Source of the DNA: Macrobrachium rosenbergii
Lineage: Eukaryota; Arthropoda; Malacostraca; Decapoda; Palaemonidae
Assembly: GCF_040412425.1 (NCBI RefSeq)
Contig: NC_089782.1
Coordinates: forward strand, 19,129,122-19,193,121
Length of the DNA stretch: 64,000 bases
Direction: 5' to 3'
Part shown: one piece after another, positions 35,493 through 46,800 of the stretch
Numbering within the stretch: position 1 is the stretch's first letter
Layout: every line of letters starts with the position of its first letter
The notes under the pieces: model-generated
Seen by the model: only the letters and a program-made list of their open reading frames with translations
The model's database searches: none
What the model was told of the DNA's origin: nothing
Translations under genes and position numbers: made by a program

Positions 35493-36029
35493 AGGGCAGT
35501 AACTTAAGTTTCGTATGAATAATGTTTGGGAACCAGCAAAACTTTTTTCCTTCCATTCTGCAATTATAATGGCCCCTCAATTAAGAGCTAACCATTTCAC
35601 ATTCTTTCATATCAACTTTACTGAAGCCAACTTATCTAGCTTGCTCGAAAAGTTCACCCTTTCGTCCCAACTCAACACAATAAAAACAAGTAAAAAATGT
35701 GCTGAAGTTTCTTTGGCACAATCGAGTTTTCTGGTGACAGCCTGTTCCTAGGCTGACCAAACCGAAATTGAAAAAATCTACCAAATCAAAATTAAGAAAA
35801 GCACCTTTGAGGATCTAGATGAGCCGCAGTGTCACAATCTTGTTATAACTGTCTTTGATTGACATCATTACGACACTCTCGATGTGCTGCAGTATGAAAC
35901 TCAGCTACAACCAGGCAGTACTCAGTTGCTCCCCAAATGTGGTCAAATGAAGGTGCATCGGTGATGCCTCCAGAATTGGACTCAGCAGTGCCAGACACAT
36001 GATCCACAGCTAACCTTAACCTTAAATAA

Positions 36030-36213
36030 AATAAAAAACTACTGAGGCTAGAGGGCTGTAATTTGGTATGTTTGTTTGGTGATTGAAGGGTGTATGATCA
36101 ATACCAATTTGCAGCCCTCTAGCCTCAGTAGTTTTTAAGAACTGAGGCGGACAGAAAAAGAGCGAATGGACAGACAAAGCCATCTCAATAGTTTTCTTTT
36201 ACAGAAAACTAAA
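36030..36213. mobile_element. Small hairpin repeat (MITE-like)
   Basis: AACTACTGAGGCTAGAGGGC at about 36037-36056 pairs with its complement at about 36114-36135, making a hairpin with a ~55-base loop. It is followed by a GGACAGA-rich stretch and a second small stem TAGTTTTC...GAAAACTA (about 36190-36211). The compact hairpin fits a MITE or small foldback repeat. No clear target duplication was seen. Confidence 0.65.
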
Positions 36214-36510
36214 AATCCATAAGTTCTTTAATCACATCAGGGCATGGTTTCTCCACAAGTCTTAAAATCACTTCACAGACACACATCAAGCATTATTTTG
36301 TAATTTGCCTGCCTGAAGTTAAAACTGCTTCCACATTTCACGTATCTGTCTTCTGTATCTGGTTTACTCAATATTTTCCACCATCCTCTGCAATAAAATC
36401 CAGGTGCACTTGACTTTAAACATATTCAGTATATGGCCCTGTATCCACTGGCTAGATCAGTGTAGGGGAAGGAAAAAAATAGTAATGTGTCCTGAAGTAG
36501 CTGTATTTTC

Positions 36511-36693
36511 AAGATAAAATCAAGTTTCATATATACTTGCCAAGTAATTACATAGCTATATTTTCCACTCGCGCGGCAGCTAAAATTTGAAGTTCGCAGT
36601 AGGAATATTATTGTTTTCGTGTAGGTGACTACCCCGCAAACTACAGGGGAACAATAGGAACAACAAAACAGAAGAGCTCACTTCTTTTATGCT
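36511..36693. repeat. DIRS copy B left inverted terminal repeat
   Basis: This is the 3' ITR in element orientation and an inverted match of 38698-38885. Its outer 45 bp are complementary to the first half of the internal segment at 36727-36795. Confidence 0.85.
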
Positions 36694-36726
36694 TAAAGTC
36701 CATGAGTGGAGGAGGGAGGGCTCTGA

Positions 36727-36795
36727 CCTGTAATTACTTGGTAAGTATATATGAAACTTGATTTTATCATGAAAATACCAAGTAATTACATAGCT
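36727..36795. repeat. DIRS copy B internal complementary region
   Basis: The first half, around GTAAGTATATATGAAACTTG, is complementary to the left ITR outer end. The second half, around CCAAGTAATTACATAGCTGA, matches the inverted right ITR outer end. In DIRS elements such a region is thought to template completion of the termini through a circular intermediate. Confidence 0.8.
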
Positions 36796-37259
36796 GAATC
36801 CCACATTGATAGGAGGTGGGATATATGGACATATTCTATTCCAAAAGCAGTCAGGTATGAAGATGAATTTGAAACAAAATCTGTTAGAACTGACAAAATG
36901 CTTGTTGTTTCCTTACCTGGTAAGAGAGCTACTGCAGGTGATTACTGCCTCTAGTTGTTGCTTTTCTTGACCTGTAGTGACTTAGCAAAATTGCTGTGAG
37001 AAGTGTCTACTTTTAAGTGGGGGCTTTGGAGTAAAAGAGTCTTCTGAATACCCGCAAAGCATATGAGAAAAAACTGCCCTTGCCCTCGGCGCAGTAGCAA
37101 AAGATAAAAAAGGACCAGACAATGCTGTCACCTACACCAAAAAAGAAATGTCTAAAAACCATCATACAACAAGTAAAGACTGGTCAGCAACTCCAGGTAA
37201 CAGTAGTCCCCAGGCTCCCCAAAAGAACTCAACACCCTAATTTCAAGGCGAAGAAGTTA

Positions 37260-37930
37260 CAGATAGGATGGAATGCTGTCTATGCTTCTTCCCCCATCAT
37301 CATGCCAGCCGCCAATAACAGAACTAATGTACTGCAATTTTCGAGGACCGTTTCTATTTCCTTCAAATAATGGGTAGCAAAAATGGAGTTACACTTCCGG
37401 TAAGTCAACTGGAGGATAGCTGAAAGTGACATTTTATGCCTGAAAGCATATGAAGTGGCGACAGCCCTGATTGTGTGCTTTCACCTTAAAGGTAGGCAGG
37501 ATGTCCTCTTGGATTTGTGAGTGCACCTCCGTAATACGGTTTCTGAGAAAAAATGACAACGCATTTTTAGACAGAGGTCACGAGGGATTTTTGACGGAGC
37601 ACCAGAGGTTATTGGCAGGATCTTTGATACTCTTGGTTCTGTCTATGTAGTACCTAAGCACCCTGACCGGGCAAAGGACATTTTCCTCCTCTTCTGGTCC
37701 ACGAATGTCCATCAGGTTCTTAATGGAGAACGAGCACCTAGCATAAAGGTACAAACTGCGTCTTCATAAAGCAAAAACCAATATGCTTGTTGATGGCCTG
37801 AAGTTCGCTTACTCATTTTGCAGTGGCCAAGGCTACAAGGAAGAGGGTTTTCTTCGTTAGGTTCTTAGATGTGGAACGGAGAGGCTCAAAAGCAGGTCCC
37901 GTTAACCAATGAAGAACTACATCTAAGTTC
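37260..37930 (-). pseudogene. DIRS tyrosine recombinase fragment
   Basis: Readable blocks are LDVVLHWLTGPAFEPLRS, KKTLFLVALATAK and, near the end, RKCNSIFATHYLKEIE. The last matches the C-terminal box bearing the nucleophilic Tyr (F-x-x-HYLK). Stops and shifts lie between the blocks. The N-terminal core-binding part is absent, consistent with the internal deletion. Confidence 0.8.
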
Positions 37931-37939
37931 AATGATACG

Positions 37940-38565
37940 GAGTCAGTTATTGCCTACAGAATCAGACGAGGGGGCAACTGTCCATGGGCAAACCCCACCG
38001 ACCTCCTTTGGACCTCTGGTATGTGTCTTCCCAGGGAGTGTGATGGGGACCTTCGTCTGGGAGAATCGGCAAGACAAACAGCCACCTCCTCCACTGGCAC
38101 AACACTTTGCACTTGATCCATTAGGACCTTAAGGGACTCACCTAACTTAGACACTGTGCTGACCACAAGTTCGAATTTGCGGTCAAACTTACTCTTGAGG
38201 CTGGCCATGACATCGGGTTCAGAAGCATGAGAGCTGGGTAGGAGTTGATGGCAAAATGTTAGGACTAAGGATGGGGAATAAGGAATGTTACAGTCCTCAA
38301 CAGAAAGAATAGTAGCAGGTTCTACATTAGTAGCAGGTTCTAAATTATGAGCCCTACTCTAGGCTCTAGAGGCTGCCTTCTAATTTTCCGAGTGAGATTT
38401 AAAAAAATTCCACTGCTTTTCATCCCATCCTTTACATTTCTCACAAGTAAGATCCTTTGAGCACTCTTGTCCTCTACATTTAGCACAGATCGTACGGCTA
38501 TCGTAAGTCACCTTAGTCATGCGGGTCTTGCAACCTTCCCTACAATATCTAATGCTGGGGAGGAC
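37940..38565 (-). pseudogene. DIRS gag fragment with Cys cluster
   Basis: Minus-strand reading gives TICAKCRGQECSKDLTCEKC followed by GWDEKQW, matching the DIRS gag Cys motif (C-x-x-C-x-G-x-x-C-x-x-x-x-x-C-x-x-C-x-x-W). A helical segment with SKFDRKFELVV and GESLKVLMDQVQ follows, then an RR-x-SPSHS stretch. An in-frame stop falls after the Cys cluster. The frame ends at the junction with YR sequence near 37950. Confidence 0.78.
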
Positions 38566-38697
38566 TGCACTCCTGAACTAACTAAACTCAGTTGAAAAGC
38601 TACCAGAACAGAGAGTACATCACCAAATCCTGAGAAAAGACAATGAAAAACTTGAAACAACGCTACCAAAAACATTCGACGTTGCATCAAAAGCTAG

Positions 38698-38885
38698 CAG
38701 AAAAGAAGTGAGCTCTTCTGTTTTGTTGTGCCTATTGTTCCCTGACAGTGGGCGGGGTAGTCACCTACACAAAAACAATAGTATCATTACCATAAACTTC
38801 AAATTTTAGCTGCCATGTGAGTGGAAAAGTATAGCTATGAAATTATTTGTTAAGTTACTTATATGAAATTTTTTTTTATGACTAG
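38698..38885. repeat. DIRS copy B right inverted terminal repeat
   Basis: This is the 5' ITR in element orientation and an inverted match of the left ITR, with scattered substitutions and small indels. Confidence 0.85.
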
Positions 38886-38929
38886 AAGTTGTCACAGACA
38901 TCTGAAATCTTAAGCCAATGTTCATTTCC

Positions 38930-39690
38930 AGACAACAGTTGCAAGACTTACTTTCTAATATGTGGCCTCAGACTAAGTATTCATCCAGCCTTTTTTTGTT
39001 ATAATAATACTGTGGTAGACCGGCAGCAGTTCCACTGTAACACCTACAGCAATGTGCCTTCTCCAACTTAACACTGATAATTGGCCTCAGTTTATGACAA
39101 AGTTCATGCCTATAAGGATGGTGATGGGCTGCTTTACATCTCTGAAGCTTGGCTTCCTCTTTCTTTCCCGCCTCTGAAATAGTCCTTTTCAAAAGTCTGG
39201 TACTGATATCAATCAGTCTAGTCTGAATTTGAAAATCTGCTCTTGCTGATGTTGATGTGTCAGTGAAATTTTTAATCGTATCTTTGCAAAAACATCAGCT
39301 GCTGGCTTGTCGGGGGATTCAGCCACTCCACCAAAAATTCTTACTGCAAAGTTCGTACTGACTTCTTAGCAACTCAGCCCCTAACTGCAGCAAAAGACTT
39401 AGCTTTGGGATTGTCCTTTGGTCACAGTTGCATAAGCTTCCTCACTTTTTGTCTACAGTTGCATACGCTTCCTCACTTTTTGTCTGGAAGATATCTATAC
39501 TCAAAAGGTTGCCACACTGATTATGTTTATGCATCCAGTCCATTAGTATATCTTCCATCCTATTAAGGGCAGGACACTGCAGTGTACATTTTCTTGGCAG
39601 ATGAACCTGGGCAATGCTAGCCTTAATCTTGTCTTTAGCCACATGAATCATTTGTAGTGTAAGTCCAGAAATGACATTATCTCTCACATC
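38930..39690 (-). pseudogene. Second Tigger/pogo transposase relic
   Basis: Minus-strand sequence reads ALNRMEDILMDWMHKHNQCG with IFQTKSEEAY (about 39460-39580), matching the CENP-B-type DNA-binding domain. Further on, a QEQIF segment stands where the family has the P-x-Q-I-x-N-x-D-E-T motif, and the stretch around ITILIGMN near 39100 aligns with the I-T-V-L-x-x-x-N region. Frames change several times. No inverted ends were identified. It sits next to DIRS copy B in the same intron. Confidence 0.6.
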
Positions 39691-40028
39691 ATGACAGCAA
39701 AAATTTTTAGTTTACTCTTCCACGGACAAAACCTTGCAAGGCTTTCTGAGCAACACTGGAGGCTGGGGATCTGGAGACAATCTCTGACAGACATTTTGCA
39801 AAATACAGTAACACAAATCACTGCAATTCAAAATAAACTGAGCCTTCCTGCCTTTTACTGTTGGTGGCTGGTGAATACTGAGCATCATGGGAAGTGCCTT
39901 GTGAATTTAAAGTGCAGATCTGATAAGAACCTAGTCCATAAAATTACTACATTATTTTAAATCATCTTTTGCAATTGAGATATGACCTGTTAACATTCAG
40001 TGCCTCTGCACTGTACCATACTCTGTTA

Positions 40029-40308
40029 ATTATACCTTAGTTTAACCAGACCACCGAGTTGATTAACAGCTCTCCTAGGGCTGGCCCAAAGGATTAGATT
40101 TATTTTGCGTGGCTAAAGAACCAACTGGTTACCTAGCAACGGGACCTACAGCTTATTGTGAAATCCAAACCACGTTATACCAAGAAATGAATTTCTATCA
40201 CCAGATATAAATTCTTCTAATTCTTCACTGGCTGGCCAGAGAATCGAACGCGGCCCTAGGAGAGTGCTAGTCGAGTAAGATAAAGACCCATCCAATGAAG
40301 AACTAAAA
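40029..40308 (-). mobile_element. tRNA-derived SINE with 14-bp TSD
   Basis: The insert is flanked by exact direct repeats ACCATACTCTGTTA at 40015-40028 and 40309-40322. On the minus strand its head carries a tRNA-like pair: CTCGACTAGCACTCT in the A-box region and GCGTTCGATTCTCTGG, close to the B-box GGTTCGATTC. The body contains the GAATTTATATCTGGTGATAG and GTTGCTAGGTAACCAGTTGG segments common in decapod SINEs. The internal pol III promoter is degenerate but recognisable. Confidence 0.85.
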
Positions 40309-40322
40309 ACCATACTCTGTTA

Positions 40323-43300
40323 TCAAATATAGATATAAGGAGTGGCTGTGCTTTTCTAACTGCTTTCTATCTCTTTTATCATCTCAAAATCACCTCAATC
40401 TTTGAAACCTTGACTTACTGCTAAACCATTGGGCCCCCTATCTCTCATCAACTTAATCATTTGTAATATAATCATCTAACCACACTCTATATAATAATCT
40501 AACAACAATCTATTAAGGCTCTTAACATTCTGTAGTCCCACCTCCTCTTATCTGGATTCAGGCTTTGTAAATTAATCAATTTTTGCTCTATTTACCTCCT
40601 ACAACTACCCTTATTAACCAGTAGTCTTGCAATACCTACTTCAATATGGCATGTCCAAAAAGTAACCGATGTTCTGCCCACAAATATCCTGTCATTGCAT
40701 GCTGGCGACCCAATTGTCTTTCCCCTTTTGTTTTCCTTTAATATTTCTAGCATCAAAATTCTCTTATTTCATATATATTTTGAACTCATAAGCATCTCTT
40801 GTGACACTAGCCATTCACTACAACCCATTAATCAAAAGATATTTGAACCATTGTTTAGGAAGGAGGACAAGTGAGACATTCCTCTAAAGAAAGAGGAATT
40901 GTAACCTACGAGGCAGAAGTATTCATAAGTTGGCCGCCTGGCAGCATTGCAGTCTGAAGCAGGGTACTCAAGTAGCTGTAACAGCATTAGGCAAAGGTAA
41001 TAAGTTGTCCTCTGCAAAGAAAATGGTCTCTGTAATCCCAGGCATTCAACTAACTGGGGCTGTTGAATTATACATTTCCTTTTGATGCTGATGGAGAGAG
41101 GGAAAGGGTCAATAGGTCGATATAGAAGCTCCATCTGCACCACCTCCCTGTACAATCTGTCCTGCCACTACTATCAATACCAGCAAAAGAACATCCAAAG
41201 TGTTTGTGTGTTACCAAGTTGAAACTGGGAGAAAGTGGTTTATTACCTACACATTCTTACCCTTAGGATACCTGTAATTCCATACTAACTAAATGCAACA
41301 GAGGCAGGGATTACTCAGAGGTCCTGGCTTTTTCCTGAACTGTCAAATCCTCCTTAGAAACACCTGCATAAGCCCTTGATAAGACATCAAGGACTTATGT
41401 TCCCAAAGACCACGCCCTTCTTTATTCCCATATTTAAAAACATTCATTATGCAGAGGAGTGTGATGATCTTCAAAAAGTAGAACCTCACAGCTCAAAATG
41501 GCACAAAGTAAGGAGTCTTCCAAGGCTGATGGTAAAGCATGTATTGTGAAGAGTGTCATGTCATTGTTTGACCTCTTTATTAGTTTTCATAACATTGATG
41601 AAAATAACAAGTGAAAGGCCAATCAGGGACCTTTTTTCTAAGTGAATCAAGAAGTCCAACCAGACTTTTTTAGGATGCTAGCATCAATACGAACAGCATC
41701 TTCACTGTCAAGTTTTGAATGGAAGCCTGTCAAAGATGAGACTTGGAAAAACTCCTTAGGACCAGGGACAAGTCCATGACAGCTTCATTGCTGATCCAGG
41801 TACAGAATGTGCAAGGAGGCAGTTAAGAACCATCTATTTTTCAGCCACTTCTGAAGCTCTAAAGGAAAACAATAAAAAAGCTAACTAGTTCAACAAGCTG
41901 GCAGAACAACTTTACTTTGAATCTCAGGAGGATGAAAAAGTCCACAATCCTCCCAACACTTGAAAATCAACGTGCATAGTTAATGATCCCGTTTTGAACC
42001 CACTAATCCCACTTTCCGTAAGGCATATTGGCAGCAGACATTTTTCCTCCAAAAACCCCTCTCTTTAATGTGTACAACCATCATCGACCACATAGTTAAA
42101 CTGTATTATTTCAGCCTGTCACCGAATAAGTTTGGGGTGGGGCTGTTTCAAAGCAGTTATTCTCTCTGGAGACTTGGGGCAGACCAAGACCAGACACCTA
42201 ATAGATTGAAGATTAATGTTTGTTTGGGATGAGAATCAACAGGTGTTCTTCTAAATCTCCAACTTAAGTAAAAAATGAATTGAGGACAGATGTAAACTTT
42301 ATCTACCCTCCCTGGAACTCAGAAAGCAGCATTATCCAGTTGAAAACAAAATAGCCATCTTGTGACCCTCAAAATCACATTTCCTTAACTACACCATTAA
42401 ATAATATTAACTAAGGATGACTCCTTCAGTGCTCCCCTCAAGATAGGAGAAACTTAGGAATGATTGGGACCCTGGCCTTTGGGCCAAAGCTCTTCACAAT
42501 GATCTACAATAGTTTTTTTGGTTTAAATGGCAGTGGACATTTCAGACATCAAAGATTTTACTGCTTAGTAGTTTAAAGGCAATGTTTTTTAAAGGGGTTA
42601 ATTGGAAATACATTTGTATTTAATACTGTATTTATACCACCATTTTTATGGACCTATTTAGATATGTATTTAAATTTTATCATGCTATCTTTAGGCTTAT
42701 AAATCTCTAAATACCATTTGAATACAGGGGGCTGGTTTTGGAGGTGGGACTCCTGGCTTTGTCCCCCACAAGAATGCAATTTTTTTAAAGTCAGTCCCCA
42801 AGGAAGAGCAGATATCTCATATAAAGTATATTATCAAAGCCTATCCTATTTTACTTTTAGTGTGGAATGCATGAACTTCTGGGGTAAACCTAAATAAAAA
42901 TCTTTGAATGGTCAACTCTCAAAACTGCCATTGGTTTTGCCTTTCAAGCTTTGTACATGATTTTCAAAAATACTTTCTTGATTTGACCAAGCCAGTTTGG
43001 GAGACATGGATGAACCAAAATGTGTGTGGTGGTCTGTCATATGTTTTTATACAGTAAGGGTCTCTTATTTGGGCTTTCAGTGTGTTGGGGTGGGGACTCA
43101 GCGTGGCTGCCCAGTTTCTCTTTGGATATGCTGTCCCATTCTGTAAGCGGGAAAATTGCCCATTAGGTGGTATTTTTCACTGAGCATGTGGACTGGTTTA
43201 CTTATGGATATTTTCATGACTTCTCACTTTTTATGATAAAACTACTTAAAATACTCAGGTATAAGCATTTTCATGGATCGGGCTTGCTGTTGGACAAACC

Positions 43301-46078
43301 AAAATAGACACCAGGGTGTTTTTAAGGGTCTTAAGTATTTGATTCAAATAATAGGGGGTTTGGTATGCATAATGTAAACTTATCAGGGGTTTACGATATG
43401 GTTTTCCCACGATTTTTAGGTAAACGAAGCAATTAAGCAAACAAAAAATTAAATAAGTTCTGAAAAAGATCTAGCAGTCATTTTGTGCTTTTATCAGGAT
43501 TTTCCTCTCCTTACAATATTAATTTCAACAGAGACTCCATGGCCACATTCTAAAGTGTGAAGCTATGACAGTATAGCTGTACTTTTAAACACAAGGCAAA
43601 GCTAAATGGCATATGGCATGATGAGCCATTTGCTTTTTCAAGAGTCATGAAGAACATTTTTGGAAAAACCCAGCACCAGGCTCTTCCTCCCCCTCTATGG
43701 CATGTTGCTATCTTTAGAGGGGAGAGAAAAAATTTTCTAAATGGATAAGCTGCCAACCCTTTGCATTGTCAACAATAGACCAGAACAAATCAGAGGAGGG
43801 TTGAACTACTGGATGCTTCTAATAAAGCTGGAAATACTGGCTTCAAGAACAGTTCTGACATTATTTAACTTTAAATGCAGCTGTTACTGTGAAATATTGA
43901 ATCTATTTCATCACAGATTCTTTAAGTTACACTGATCAAGAGCACAGACTCAAAAAGCATGTTTTTAAGCAAGAAAGATTCTCCATCGATGCCCTTCCTT
44001 GTTATCTCATTTAAAACAAGAATTTGATGAGATCTCAAGAACCATCTGATTCAATTACATCAATGAACCATCATTTGACTTTGAAAGGTCAGGTTAAAAA
44101 ATAGCAAAGAAGACCTGCAGACAGTGTCATGGCTTTTGAATGACTGTGGACATTCAAAACTCTTAACAAGATAACACTAGTTAAGAAAAATGTTCTCTTA
44201 AATATAATACTACATTGTCATCATGGCCAGTTGAACTGTTTTCTTTGCAAGGGACTTATTCATCTCCCAAAGAGGGCTTGTTAGATATAAATTTGAACAA
44301 CAGGTGTTATGAGTGGCAGATAATCATATAGGTAGCATTAGTGTTTGTTTAGTCATTGATGTTAATAACTGCAAACAATTTGCCAATTAATAAATCTTCA
44401 TTACTAAAACTTATTCTTCCAGCAATATTAGGCCACCAATAACTGTGTCTGATGGAAGATATCACAATGGTATTTCTCAGATTTTTAAATAATAATGAAA
44501 ATCTCCAAACTGGTGAAGACATTTGTGTAAGTTCCGTGCTCAGTCAAGGCTTCAAAAGCCAGTGGGCTTTCTTCCACCACATCACAGCTGTCGATTCATT
44601 CCAAAACTAATAGAATTCCTATAAAAGGAATAATTCAAAAATATTTGTAAAATACTTCAAACCAAAATAAGCTAAAGGAACAATTCCCAATTATTTAAGC
44701 TATTCAAGAGCCATACATTTACCACAATGTATCAAACAAAAATAATAATAAAACTCAATTCAAATTTCAAAAACATCACAAATGTTCCCTAAATAAAAAG
44801 TTTATAATAAAAGACTATCAAATGGGTTCAGTGTTTTTCCAAGACATCTCTCCTCCTGAAGGTGGTTCCAACAAGCTCTCAGTCCTGGAACAAAAACATC
44901 TGAGTTCAATTCAGTCTTCTGATTCCCTAAGACAAATGCTGAAGATTAGTGGTGCTCAGATCCACTAACAATATTATCTGAACATCAGGTTCATAATAAA
45001 ACTATGAAGATCAACCAAAGATGCTGAACACCAATTCAGATGAAGAGGGATTAAAAGCAATCTCTTATGGAGAATTCCCACTCCCACCTAGGAACAGTAC
45101 TTCCCCTGCCTTGGGTGAGAGCCCAGGTGATGGCGATATTCTTCAGTGGAACTGTTTTGGTCCAAGCCCGTTACAGAAGAGATTTGATAAAGTTTTAATG
45201 CCCATCCTGTGAGCCGGGATGCAATTAGTACCAACAGGAAACAATGTTAGGCAACTCTGTTTATAACCTGGACTAAATTATTCAATATTTAAAGTCACAT
45301 ATAGCATATGGTGATCGTGCCCATGGATTGGGTGCTGCAATTATTATTAATAAACTCTACAGCACTCCAGTTTGCCAATTAAATACAACAGGTAATGAAG
45401 TGCTATCGCATTTCTGTCATTTTTGAAAGAGGATAACAAACTGTTACAAAGAACTTACATGACAAATGGATTTTAAATTGGCAGATATTCAGTTCGTTAA
45501 TTTAAACTTTACTCCTTTACTTTTTGGTCAACTTTTTAATCCCTTCAATCCCCTTTGGGTATCCGGTTTAATATAATTCACAACATTCATGATTAGTTCA
45601 CATTTAAATAGTGAATACACATTATTCATCACTCAAGTTCTTCAACGATACCATAGATAATCATTTTCTGCACTGGACCTTAGTATTTCTTCAATGGCTT
45701 CAAACCTTGATTTTTAATTGGTCTGTTATAAGGTTAAATGGAAGGTCTGTTACATCCATTGAAATATGCTCTGAATGCTCCATCTAAACAGTTTTACCTT
45801 AGTGGAAGGTAAAGAGCACGCAGACAGGAAAATAAAGTGTCAATCTACATCAGGAAGTTTAGCCCCATTCTCATCTAGATGCCTATGATTACTTTATTGA
45901 ATCTACTTTCCAGTTTAGCTCGATTCCAAATGGATGGCAAACCTCGTAGACCTGCAGTTCCCTGGTGGAATCAACATGGTAAGAGCAAATGACTTCAAGC
46001 CATCACAAGTTTAAAAATGTGATGCACTGGTCTGGTTAAACAACTTTATAACAATACCTACAGCTATCAAAAACTTAC
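40323..46078. other. Large intron segment, possible retroelement debris
   Basis: Part of the 33706-46079 GTF2H1 intron. No terminus, intact domain or tandem array was found. A minus-strand stretch near 45600-45750 (IIYGIVEELE) faintly resembles the pre-RT motif of Gypsy elements. The support is too weak to delimit an element. Confidence 0.4.
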
Positions 46079-46165
46079 AAGAAAAGCTCCTGATATTCCA
46101 ACATCTTGATTTGGAATAAACTCCATGACCCCACTGGACAGCTGGTCTGGCTTCCAAAAAGGAAA
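46079..46165 (-). CDS. GTF2H1: GTF2H1 exon ending QDVGISGAFL
   Basis: 87 bp, 29 codons in phase 0, between acceptor TTATTATCTCAG and donor GTAAGTTTT. It reads FPFWKPDQL, then NQDVGISGAFL. In p62 proteins the highly conserved QDVGIS-AFL joins directly to AD-x-PQTDG, which is exactly how the next exon begins. The 5' boundary is less certain: bases above 46165 contain YKDLV-like coding hints in shifted frames, so the exon may extend further with indels. Confidence 0.82.
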
Positions 46166-46229
46166 CTGAGATAATAATTTGTAGCGTCACCAAGTCCTTT
46201 ATACAATTAAAGTTGTTCACTTTTAATCC

Positions 46230-46800
46230 AGCAGAGTTTCTTTTGTACCAAGTCATCAGGAGGCAAGCGTTTTCTCTTGTCCAGCCCTAACAATTGGGTC
46301 AGAATTTCAAACAATAGGAATTCAGAAATGTGACATCTGCAAGTTTGAAAAAATCAACCATACAATCTACAAATTTTACAGTTACTTGTTAAGGATCCTC
46401 AAATAATCCACAGCTTCCAAAAAGGGGAGAACACAATCATTTAAAAAATGCTGAAACAGCATGCAGACATTATCTAAACTGTTAAGCTGCAAAATGACCC
46501 ATATTGATATAACAAATGGAACATCTATCTTAAGAGCTAGATAAATCAATAAGATTGGTCCCAGTTAAAATGCACTAAATAAAATTCTTGCATTAACAGC
46601 TTTAACCAATGGCTCTAAATAATAAGAGGTAAGTTGATGGAAAAATGATAAATACTAGACTTTTGTAAACCTGGAATCACAAATATTACTATCGCCATTT
46701 AAATTTGGTTGGCCAAACAAATAATCCTCCACCAAAAATATTTGAGTCTAATAGCCAAATCCAGCAAGGATTGCCAAAGTGTCAGACCATTGGCATAAAA
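46230..46800 (-). pseudogene. Gypsy-like reverse transcriptase debris
   Basis: A minus-strand frame at about 46390-46560 reads LDNVCMLFQHFLND, then LEAVDYL. This aligns in spacing with the Gypsy RT stretch L-x-N-A-x-x-T-F-Q-R-x-M-x-x-V, then the YLDD box, although YLDD has decayed to YLRI. Stops are frequent. It lies immediately upstream, in gene sense, of the exon at 46079-46165. Confidence 0.45.

Larger units (their letters stand above)
36511..38885 (-). mobile_element. DIRS derivative B: ITR-gag-YR-ITR, RT/RH deleted
   Basis: Inverted arms of about 180-190 bp bound the element (36511-36693 and 38698-38885), sharing GCAGCTAAAATTTGAAGTT and GTAGGTGACTACCCCGC. Just inside the left arm, 36727-36795 carries a segment complementary to both outer ends, the internal complementary region typical of DIRS elements. 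On the minus strand a gag-type Cys cluster (about 38540-38440) is followed by gag sequence to about 37955, then directly by recombinase sequence (about 37900-37320). The RT-RNase H block that should separate them is missing. It lies in the 33706-46079 intron of GTF2H1, in gene orientation. Confidence 0.87.

Noticed and set aside
40220..40308. tRNA-like segment with A- and B-box words
   Set aside because: It is the degenerate head of the SINE and does not fold as a complete tRNA gene.
46166..46240. YKDLV-like reading above the exon at 46079-46165 that could extend it upstream
   Set aside because: It needs at least two indel corrections and the same bases also align with Gypsy RT thumb-like sequence. 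Kept only as uncertainty in the exon entry.
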